DNA of 14,625 bases from CAZAGT01 sp964484515 (GTDB taxonomy: Bacteria > Desulfobacterota > DSM-4660 > Desulfatiglandales > HGW-15): assembly GCA_964484515.1 (NCBI GenBank), contig CAZAGT010000101.1:1-14625 (forward strand), written 5' to 3'. Under the pieces are notes generated by a model. The model was given only the letters and a program-made list of their open reading frames with translations, made no database searches and was not told where the DNA came from. Position numbers and translations under genes: made by a program. Positions 7,220 through 14,625 of the stretch are shown piece after piece (the first letter of the stretch is position 1; each line of letters opens with the position of its first letter).

Positions 7220-7538
7220 CGTAACATTTTAGATTCTTGAGACGCTTTGGCATTTGGTCCGTCCTGCCATGGGGGTCTTTTTTCAAAAACGAGGAATTGA
7301 GTGCGAGGTCTCAGTGTAAGGCGCTACCCGAGGCGGCCGAAGGGCCACCGCGGAACATGCCCGGCTGAGTGCCTCGGCGTATTCTCCCAATCTCCGTCGG
7401 CCGCCTTGCCCCTCGGCCGTGAGCTCGGGGCCGAACGGCTTGGCAGCTTCTTCAGTGTTCGAGCGGGTAACGTTTCGTTTTTGAAAAGAGACCCCCATGG
7501 CAGGACGTTGAGTCGTCTCAAAAACCTAAAATGATACG
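7220..7538. mobile_element. MITE-like non-coding element with long terminal inverted repeats
   Basis: The outer arms 7220-7244 and 7514-7538 are inverted repeats matching at 22 of 25 positions (CATTTTAG...TTGAGACG). The inner arms 7260-7291 and 7476-7507 match at 31 of 32 (containing CCTGCCATGGGGGTCT). The GC-rich core (7292-7475) has further small palindromes (CGAGGC 7329-7334 with GCCTCG 7371-7376; TCGGCC 7413-7418 with GGCCGA 7429-7434). The element is flanked by AAAAAG at 7214-7219 and 7539-7544, a possible 6-bp target duplication, although A-rich. It encodes no recognisable transposase, so it would need one supplied in trans. The left arm begins 23 bases upstream of the purC start codon, so it may carry or alter the purC promoter. 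Confidence 0.7.
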
Positions 7539-7551
7539 AAAAAGCGAATTT

Positions 7552-7637
7552 AGACAGGATTGACAGGATCAACAGGAGTTCTCACTTTCCAAAGGATGCG
7601 GCCAAACGACTCACAATCTCGTCAATCCAGTTCATCT
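7552..7637. repeat. Degenerate inverted repeat of GACAGGATTGACAGGAT type
   Basis: AGACAGGATTGACAGGATCAACAGGA (split here as AGACAGGATTGACAGGAT at 7552-7569, then CAACAGGA) is answered by a diverged inverted copy near 7614-7637 (AATCTCGTCAATCCAGTTCATC). Such GACAGGAT tracts are, from memory, common intergenic repeats in environmental bacteria. The rest of the spacer to 7747 shows nothing I can assign. Confidence 0.5.
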
Positions 7638-7747
7638 TGCCTACGGAAAAGAAGTTGGATCATTCCCCATCATGTGATGATTGTCAAGAATCCAGATCAT
7701 TCATGCGACATACCTCTCTCAACGCTTCTCTCCTCGGACCTTCCCGC

Positions 7748-8854
7748 CTAATATTCCTCTCCGAGAAGATGCACATTGCCGATACGAACCGTTTGGAGCC
7801 CTTCGGATTCTGCGATTTCCTTGCAGCGCAGGGCATGGCTGCGGGAGGTGGTGGGCAGGTCGTTGAGGTAGAAGTGGGGATGGAAGGCCAGCAGACTGTA
7901 AGGGACTTCCGGATTCAGGCGAGCGATGAACTGTGCTATGGCGGCCACTTCTTGTTCATCCACGTACCCGGGTACCAGCAGGGTGCTGGCGATCAGGAAA
8001 GGGGGCTGTGGTCTCTTGGCGATCCAGCCGGACAGGACTTCGAAGTTCTCAAGAGTAGGTTCGTTTGTCACCCCGCAGAGGGCTCGGTGGAGTCCCTTGT
8101 GCCAGGCCTTCAGGTCAACCTTGACGCAACCGCCAGAATCCAAAGACAACCCGGCCATCAGGCTCAGGTAGGGCTCCCTGATGGCACCGTTCGTCTCCCA
8201 ACAGATCCTGAGGATGCGGTCGGACGCCTGCTCCAGGGCCGTTTTTGAGGCCTTGAGGCTGTGCAGGATCTGAGGAGCCGGATCACCGCCAAAGTAGCAG
8301 ATACAGCTGGTCCTCTCGTCCACCGCCTTGGCCAGTTCTCTGGCCGTGACCGTGGTTGTCGAGGTTGTCTTGGTCTTGAAGTGGTAATTCTGACAGTAAA
8401 GGCAGTTGAAGGAGCAGGCATGATGAAAGACGGCCAGGTTTTTATGCCCGTACTCCGGACCGTTGGAGACGGCATAGAGCGGATAACCGCACCCTGTACC
8501 GCCCGGACAGACGAAGTCTCCCACGCAGTTGGTGGGGATTGGGTCGTGGTAAAAGGAGAGGTTCCCTTCGTGGGGACGCCCCCCGCAAAGCCTTCCGTCT
8601 GAAACCCGCCGTAGGCCACAGAAACCCATGCCCCCTTCCGAGATGCGGCAGGAATGCATGCATAAAGGGCAGGTGATGCCGTCCTCGGCTCGCGGCGGTT
8701 CAGAGGGCAACCCGAAAGTCTCACGGCTTTTGTCGTGGACCTGCTTTATCTGAGGCCAGATCGAATCGAAATACGTCCTGATACATCCGGCGCAAAAGCC
8801 GATCGTCTCCGAGATCGTGATGTCTTGTTTGTCGCAATAACGGCATGTGCCCAT
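7748..8854 (-). CDS. Radical SAM protein, PflA/AmmeMemoRadiSam-like, with N-terminal zinc-ribbon-like region
   Basis: The 368-residue product is predicted to cleave S-adenosylmethionine at a [4Fe-4S] cluster held by Cys147, Cys151 and Cys154 (CSFNCLYCQN, the CX3CX2C signature). Further family marks are FGGDPAP (188-194, the SAM-contacting GGE-like motif), CWETNG (218-223) and VKVDLKA (244-250). The N-terminus has four cysteines in two pairs (4/7 and 21/24), like a zinc ribbon. A second cysteine block CPLCMHSCRISEGGMGFCG (62-80) is typical of the AmmeMemoRadiSam/PflA-like group. The substrate is unknown; no glycyl-radical enzyme, AMMECR1 or Memo gene is in the window. The ATG start lacks a clear ribosome binding site but fits the zinc-ribbon N-terminus. 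The next gene upstream on this strand is the THEP1-like NTPase, 89 bases away across a REP-like repeat. Confidence 0.9.
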   Translation of the reverse strand: MGTCRYCDKQDITISETIGFCAGCIRTYFDSIWPQIKQVHDKSRETFGLPSEPPRAEDGITCPLCMHSCRISEGGMGFCGLRRVSDGRLCGGRPHEGNLSFYHDPIPTNCVGDFVCPGGTGCGYPLYAVSNGPEYGHKNLAVFHHACSFNCLYCQNYHFKTKTTSTTTVTARELAKAVDERTSCICYFGGDPAPQILHSLKASKTALEQASDRILRICWETNGAIREPYLSLMAGLSLDSGGCVKVDLKAWHKGLHRALCGVTNEPTLENFEVLSGWIAKRPQPPFLIASTLLVPGYVDEQEVAAIAQFIARLNPEVPYSLLAFHPHFYLNDLPTTSRSHALRCKEIAESEGLQTVRIGNVHLLGEEY

Positions 8855-8881
8855 CGCGTCAACCAGGTTTCGATTGGTCCC

Positions 8882-8934
8882 GTAGGACGGCTGCTTGACG
8901 CGCCTTAGTAAGGATAGGTCAAGGCCTGCCCTAC
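8882..8934. repeat. REP-like palindromic repeat, copy 2 (partner at 5943-5996)
   Basis: It starts GTAGG and ends CCCTAC and shares GCTTG, CGCGCC and AAGGCCTG with copy 1 at the same spacing. It fills most of the gap between the NTPase stop and the radical SAM start. Confidence 0.7.
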
Positions 8935-8943
8935 CAAGATCAA

Positions 8944-9480
8944 TTATAGCAGAAGCGTGTCCGCTAGACGATCTCGATTCTGCTCGCTCACGCGGACGAG
9001 TCTCACGTCGTCACGTCTTTTAATGCCTTCGATGAACGGAGTCCCCTTGAGCGCGATCGATCCGATGAGTCGATTGTCGGAGTCTAGCGCGTGGATGAGG
9101 GTCTCACGGAAGAGGGGCGAGTAGCATTCCATTTTCCCGATCTCGTCGATGACTACCCATTCGTCGGCCGAGGACGGCATCATCGAGGGGACCGCGATTT
9201 GATCGATATCAGACAGGTTGACTCCGTACCTGCCCACCCTGATGCGGCCCTTGATGCGCCTGTGAGCAAGCACACCTTCTCTGCCGTCCATGGTGGAGAT
9301 CGAAAAGCCGACCCTCCTTTCGTTCTCCCTGATTTCGGACGTGAAGAAACCGGTTATCGGACCCTTGAGCCTTTGAACCAGTTTTTCGATCAACGTCGAT
9401 TTCCCGCAGCGCGGCGGCCCGGTGATGAGGATGTTGTTGGTACGCATCGATTCCATACTGGATGAATATTGGCTATCCAT
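8944..9480 (-). CDS. THEP1-type nucleoside triphosphatase
   Basis: This small cytoplasmic P-loop enzyme belongs to the THEP1 (NTPase_1) family, whose members hydrolyse NTPs in vitro and whose cell role is unclear. The Walker A loop is GPPRCGKST (21-29 from the start used), followed by GFFTSEIRE, RVGRYGVNL (81-89) and a Walker B-like VVIDEIGKMEC (109-119), all characteristic. The product is 178 residues from this start; family members usually begin only a few residues before ILITGPP, so the ATG at 9447 (MRTNNILITG) is equally possible. A TTG at 9498 would add six residues. None of the starts has a strong ribosome binding site. It lies downstream of cheR on the same strand, separated by two hairpins. 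Confidence 0.88.
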   Translation of the reverse strand: MDSQYSSSMESMRTNNILITGPPRCGKSTLIEKLVQRLKGPITGFFTSEIRENERRVGFSISTMDGREGVLAHRRIKGRIRVGRYGVNLSDIDQIAVPSMMPSSADEWVVIDEIGKMECYSPLFRETLIHALDSDNRLIGSIALKGTPFIEGIKRRDDVRLVRVSEQNRDRLADTLLL

Positions 9481-9510
9481 TGTTCTTTCAGGCTGCAACT
9501 ATAGATGAAG

Positions 9511-9558
9511 GGTGCGTTTCCCAAACGCACCGCCGGCCCGGTCGGGGAACGGGCCGGC
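9511..9558. terminator. Two perfect tandem hairpins between cheR and the NTPase gene
   Basis: Hairpin 1 is GGTGCGTTT / AAACGCACC (9511-9519 with 9523-9531, loop CCC). Hairpin 2 is GCCGGCCCG / CGGGCCGGC (9532-9540 with 9550-9558) and begins at the cheR stop codon. Both stems are 9 bp without mismatch. There is no T-run on either strand, so this may be a REP-type element or processing signal rather than an intrinsic terminator. Confidence 0.5.
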
Positions 9559-10361
9559 TACTCCGAAAGCCGCTGAAAGATACAAGAGTTCTTTTCGTAG
9601 GCCACGAGATTAGGCACATGAGGCGGAATTCTTTCATGAGAGCCGATGATCAGGAATCCCCCGGGCACGAGGGTCTTCACGATCTTCCTGAAGGCGGGCA
9701 CCTTGAGCGTCTCGTCATAATAGGTCAAGAGGTTGTTTCGCAGGGTAATCAGGTGAAAGCCCTGGTCGGGCGGATCGGCCAGCAGATGGTGGATACGCCA
9801 CTCGACATCGCTTTTCAGTGACGGATCTACGGCGAATCCACTTTGATCTCCTAAAGGAGTGAAGTAACGTTCGCGGATATCTTCGGGCAGCTCTTTCAAG
9901 CTGCTCTTGGAGTAGATACCGGTCTGCGCCCGGGCAATGTAGCCCGGATGGAGGTCGGTGGCCAGCAGTTCGAAGATCGGCAGAGGTCTGCGACTTTCCC
10001 GTAGTGCCCTCCAGACGATCTTGATGCTGTAGACCTCTTCCCCGCGGGCACAACCGGCCACCCACACCTTGAGACGGCCCCGTTGTCTCTCGGCGAGCGT
10101 AGGCAGGACCTCCCTTTCAAGCAACCGGAACAGCTCCCTGTCGCGAAAGAAACGGCTGATCGAGACCGTCAGAAGGCGCTCGCACTCAAGCCGCGCTCCT
10201 TGATCGCCTTTGATGACCCTGAGGTAGGCGGCGAGTGTTCGACACCCCACCTCCTCCATATGTCGTTGAATTCGTTTCTTGACCCCCTTGCGCACTCTCC
10301 GGTAGCCGGCCCAGGAAAGACCAAAGTCATCAAGGAGTTGACGAAACGACTGATCGTCCAT
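9558..10361 (-). CDS. CheR-type protein-glutamate O-methyltransferase (orphan)
   Basis: CheR enzymes transfer a methyl group from S-adenosylmethionine to glutamates of chemoreceptors. The 267-residue product has a basic helical N-terminal domain (about 1-60), then the signature LTVSISRFFRDRELF (64-78), the SAM-binding VWVAGCARGEEVYSI (99-112), ATDLHPGYIARAQTGIY (134-150) and the C-terminal RNNLLTYYDE (208-217), where most CheRs have RNVLIYFD. The final GSHERIPP matches the usual GSHE motif. No receptor, CheA, CheW or CheB gene is in the window, so it may serve a distant chemosensory cluster or a non-chemotactic pathway. No ribosome binding site is visible before the ATG. Its start is only 32 bases from the divergent marC. 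Confidence 0.92.
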   Translation of the reverse strand: MDDQSFRQLLDDFGLSWAGYRRVRKGVKKRIQRHMEEVGCRTLAAYLRVIKGDQGARLECERLLTVSISRFFRDRELFRLLEREVLPTLAERQRGRLKVWVAGCARGEEVYSIKIVWRALRESRRPLPIFELLATDLHPGYIARAQTGIYSKSSLKELPEDIRERYFTPLGDQSGFAVDPSLKSDVEWRIHHLLADPPDQGFHLITLRNNLLTYYDETLKVPAFRKIVKTLVPGGFLIIGSHERIPPHVPNLVAYEKNSCIFQRLSE

Positions 10362-10393
10362 ACCATCTGATTCTATCGGAGGAATGAGTCCAA

Positions 10394-11014
10394 ATGAAAG
10401 AACTAAAGTTTCTCATCACGATCGTCATCCCGCTCCTGATCATCATGGATCCACCCGGCAACCTGCCTCTTTTTCTCCTCTTCACGAGAGAGAACACCAC
10501 GGCCGAGCGCCGCAGAATGGCCGCCTTTGCCAGCCTGACGGCCTGCCTGATCCTGATGTTTTTCGGCCTCACGGGAGATTTGATCTTACGGTTCTTCGGC
10601 ATCGGTCTGCCCGCCTTTCAATTAGCCGGAGGATTCATATTCTTCATCTATGCCCTCCAGATGTTGCGTCTCATACCCAGCGGGCTGAAGACCTCAACCG
10701 AAGAGGAGCGGGAAGGGGTGGAGAAGGAAAATGTGGCCCTGGTACCGCTCGCAACGCCGCTCCTAGCGGGACCTGGCGCCATCACGGCCGTCCTGGTCTG
10801 GCGGCAAGGTCTCAGTTCCCCCCTTGGCCTTTGGCTTCTGACAGCGGGAATCGCCATTTCATGTCTGGTCGTATTCCTGGTCCTTTACTACGGGGAGCGA
10901 ATCAGCCGTTCGATGGGGCTCGGCGGTATCCGTGTGATGACACGGCTGATGGGCCTCTTATTAGCCGTCATTGCGGTCCAGTTTATGGTGAGCGGTTATC
11001 AGCAGATTCGGTGA
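10394..11014 (+). CDS. MarC family integral membrane protein
   Basis: The 206-residue inner-membrane protein is of the MarC/UPF0056 family, sometimes called NAAT transporters; their substrate is not settled. Marks are IIMDPPGNLPLFLL (16-29), FQLAGGFIFFIYALQM (75-90), VALVPLATPLLAGPGAI (114-130) and the C-terminal TRLMGLLLAVIAVQFMVSG (183-201). About six hydrophobic segments are visible, with a charged cytoplasmic-type loop at 98-113. A GGAGG stands 11 bases before this ATG; a nearer ATG at 10384 is in another frame and does not give the MarC protein. It diverges from cheR with too little room for two separate promoters, so its promoter must overlap the cheR 5' end. Confidence 0.93.
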   Translation: MKELKFLITIVIPLLIIMDPPGNLPLFLLFTRENTTAERRRMAAFASLTACLILMFFGLTGDLILRFFGIGLPAFQLAGGFIFFIYALQMLRLIPSGLKTSTEEEREGVEKENVALVPLATPLLAGPGAITAVLVWRQGLSSPLGLWLLTAGIAISCLVVFLVLYYGERISRSMGLGGIRVMTRLMGLLLAVIAVQFMVSGYQQIR

Positions 11015-11063
11015 GGAGTGCGGTCGGAGAAGGATCGCGAGGTTCTTCGATGTGGCATTCGGA

Positions 11064-11095
11064 CGGGCACAGCGATGAAAGCATCGCCGTACCCG
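11064..11095. terminator. Hairpin between convergent marC and small gene
   Basis: CGGGCACAGCGATG pairs with CATCGCCGTACCCG across an AAAG loop, with two single mismatches. The core GCGATG/CATCGC is perfect. It lies midway between two convergent stop codons, as expected for a bidirectional terminator, but lacks a T-run on either side. Confidence 0.4.
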
Positions 11096-11129
11096 GTTTC
11101 AAGGCGGTTGTTTGCCAGGTTTTAGGGTC

Positions 11130-11432
11130 TTACTTATTTGCAGTTGTCTTATACTTGGCGTAAAGATCGTGGACCCTGCGCTTCAGCATCTTGATCTTCT
11201 TGGAGTCTTCATCGCTCACCCATCGGGGTTCACTGATCGAGAAAAGGGAATTGCTCAGCTCATCAATGACGTGTTCGGTCGCCTCACACCACTCGAGGGT
11301 GCATTCCTTCTGCATCTGAGCCGCTTCTTCTATATCCTTTTCAAGCATGTCCAGGGACTTCTCCAGGTTATTGACAAATACCCTCCACCCATCAACCACT
11401 TCCTTCTGAATAGCGTCTTTCGGCATCGACAT
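11130..11432 (-). CDS. Small helical protein of unknown function
   Basis: I do not recognise this 100-residue product. It is soluble, highly charged and almost certainly helical throughout: residues 8-65 read as amphipathic helix (NNLEKSLDMLEKDIEEAAQM), then SISEPRWVSDEDSKKIK (65-81) and a basic end LKRRVHDLYAKYK (83-95). Two cysteines (44, 49) and three tryptophans (16, 48, 71) are present. It has no signal peptide or membrane segment. The ATG is preceded by a strong AAGGAGG site 9 bases upstream, which supports it as a real gene. It converges with marC and is transcribed away from clpB. A phasin-like or small coiled-coil role is only a guess. Confidence 0.75.
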   Translation of the reverse strand: MSMPKDAIQKEVVDGWRVFVNNLEKSLDMLEKDIEEAAQMQKECTLEWCEATEHVIDELSNSLFSISEPRWVSDEDSKKIKMLKRRVHDLYAKYKTTANK

Positions 11433-11461
11433 CGTCCTGCACCTCCTTTTTAAGAATAAAG

Positions 11462-11498
11462 ACCCAGGTGTTTAGGTAGAAGACTGAAGGCTGAAGGT
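11462..11498 (+). repeat. Left arm of repeat cassette 2
   Basis: Identical to 6011-6047 at 35 of 37 positions (ACCCAGGT, TTTAGGT, GAAGACTGAAGGCTGAAGGT). It lies just upstream of the small helical gene, which reads away from it. Confidence 0.75.
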
Positions 11499-11612
11499 TT
11501 TTTCAAACATCTAGCGGAGCGCGAATCGCAACAGACTTCTTTTTCGTGAACCTTGGGATCAATTGAAAAACCCAAAGCGTTCTCTTCTCAGTCTTTCTGC
11601 CTTTGGTTCTTT

Positions 11613-11650
11613 GCCTTCCACCTTCTACCTTTTACCTTCCACCTGAAGGC
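11613..11650 (-). repeat. Right (inverted) arm of repeat cassette 2
   Basis: Shares 18 identical bases (11614-11631) and the following CCACCTGA with 6272-6313. With 11462-11498 it bounds a 189-bp cassette whose inside (11499-11612) is unrelated to that of cassette 1. The 410-base spacer 11433-11842 holds these arms, the terminator-like hairpin, the clpB promoter and its leader, and no gene that I can support. Confidence 0.7.
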
Positions 11651-11676
11651 CAATTGCTGAACTATTAATCTCGAAT

Positions 11677-11703
11677 AAGAAAAAATCAAGCCCCTTCGGC
11701 TTG
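11677..11703 (-). terminator. Intrinsic terminator reading leftward (minus strand)
   Basis: On the minus strand CAAGCC (11703-11698), a five-base loop and GGCTTG (11692-11687) are followed by ATTTTTTCTT (A-run on the plus strand at 11680-11685). It has the form of a rho-independent terminator, but no minus-strand gene lies just upstream of it. Confidence 0.55.
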
Positions 11704-11713
11704 GCCGGCATCC

Positions 11714-11742
11714 TTGACAGACCGCCAAATGTCCTTAATTTT
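11714..11742 (+). promoter_or_regulatory. Predicted clpB promoter
   Basis: TTGACA (11714-11719) is followed 16-17 bases later by TAATTT/AATTTT (11736-11742), a weak -10. This would give a leader of about 95 bases, which contains a perfect 6-bp hairpin TCAGGG/CCCTGA (11777-11795). No clear heat-shock sigma32 motif was found. Confidence 0.45.
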
Positions 11743-11842
11743 TTAGCTAATTTGCGTCAGACCCCATGACGATCAGTCAGGGTAATCTGCCCTGAAAATG
11801 AGACCTTAGATCGAAACGAAAGGTATTTTCAAGGAGTAAGAA

Positions 11843-14436
<2,594 letters not shown>

Positions 14437-14484
14437 GCGGCTAAATGGAAGACGGCTCCTCAGTCGCCAACAAAGAGTCGCCGT

Positions 14485-14543
14485 CAAATCCGAAATTCGA
14501 ATCTCGAAATCCGAAACAAATTCGAAAACCGAATGTCCCAATT
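14485..14543. repeat. TTCGAA/TCCGAAA-type intergenic repeat after clpB
   Basis: A run of related short words (ATCCGAAATTCGAATCTCGA, then AATCCGAAACAAATTCGAAA) follows the clpB stop. From memory, such tracts recur in intergenic DNA of many environmental bacteria. It is not coding. The spacer after clpB (14437-14625) otherwise holds only the inverted repeat at 14561-14614. Confidence 0.55.
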
Positions 14544-14560
14544 ACGAAACTGTCGAAAAA

Positions 14561-14614
14561 CCGGTTTCTGAGAGGCTGATGGAAAATGTCCAGATGCAAG
14601 GCTTCCGAAACCGG
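14561..14614. repeat. Inverted repeat at the window end
   Basis: CCGGTTTC (14561-14568) is inverted at 14607-14614 (GAAACCGG), with partial pairing continuing inward (GAGAGGC against GCTTCC). The 38-base middle includes ATGGAAAATGTCCAGATGCA. It may be a piece of a larger dispersed repeat cut by the window edge. Confidence 0.5.
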
Positions 14615-14625
14615 GGACCCGCCCC

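Noticed and set aside
7283..7498. Minus-strand open frame of 71 codons inside the inverted-repeat element
   Set aside because: It starts and ends in the terminal arms, has no ribosome binding site and no recognisable domain; the element is better explained as non-coding.
10384..11163. Plus-strand frame of 259 codons starting just after GGAGG
   Set aside because: It overlaps marC in another frame and has a low-complexity, non-protein-like translation; MarC motifs are all in the 10394 frame.
14451..14485. GACGGC/GCCGTC stem after the clpB stop as a terminator
   Set aside because: The stem is only 6 bp with a 23-base loop and no T-run follows.
14549..14610. Third copy of the 20-141 / 6089-6216 repeat at the window end
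   Set aside because: Only short words (AAAATG, GCAAGGC) are shared in inverted orientation; too weak to claim.

Overview
The window looks like a stretch of chromosome from a Gram-negative deltaproteobacterium (Desulfobacterota-like). This is inferred from the protein style (a lipobox protein with an outer-membrane-type +2 residue, DnaK/GrpE/ClpB, an AmmeMemoRadiSam-type radical SAM enzyme) and from intergenic spacers full of short dispersed repeats that, from memory, resemble those of sulfate-reducer and syntroph genomes. A run of 10 Ns inside clpB shows it is a draft or metagenomic assembly. Base composition looks even across the coding parts and I see no phage, plasmid, CRISPR, tRNA or rRNA.

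Left part (1-7200, all genes on the minus strand). Reading in the direction of transcription: purC (purine synthesis), a stand-alone response-regulator-like protein with a long insertion in its receiver fold, then a probable operon grpE - dnaK - lpoA-like lipoprotein. A good sigma70-type promoter lies just upstream of grpE. dnaK and the lipoprotein gene overlap by 4 bases (GTGA), so the chaperone and an envelope lipoprotein (TPR plus periplasmic-binding-protein fold, LpoA-like) are probably translationally coupled. Neither hrcA nor dnaJ is present here.

Middle (7200-10400). A compact non-coding inverted-repeat element of about 319 bp (MITE-like, with a possible 6-bp target duplication) follows the purC start. 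Then come three minus-strand genes: a radical SAM protein with an N-terminal zinc-ribbon-like region, a THEP1-type nucleoside triphosphatase, and an orphan CheR-type methyltransferase. Two perfect hairpins sit between the last two.

Right part (10394-14625). marC (inner-membrane protein, plus strand) converges with a small unknown helical protein (minus strand). A repeat-rich spacer leads to clpB (plus strand), which is split by the N gap. The two sides of the gap share the bases GGTG; merging them restores one 859-codon ClpB frame, so the gap looks artificial. The window therefore holds the core of the DnaK-ClpB disaggregase system on either side of unrelated housekeeping genes.

The most notable non-genic content is a set of dispersed repeats: two diverged copies of a ~125-bp unit (20-141 and 6089-6216), two copies of a ~54-bp REP-like unit (5943-5996 and 8882-8934), two cassettes bounded by matching inverted arms (6011-6313 and 11462-11650), and the MITE-like element. 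I do not see a convincing new multi-gene system.
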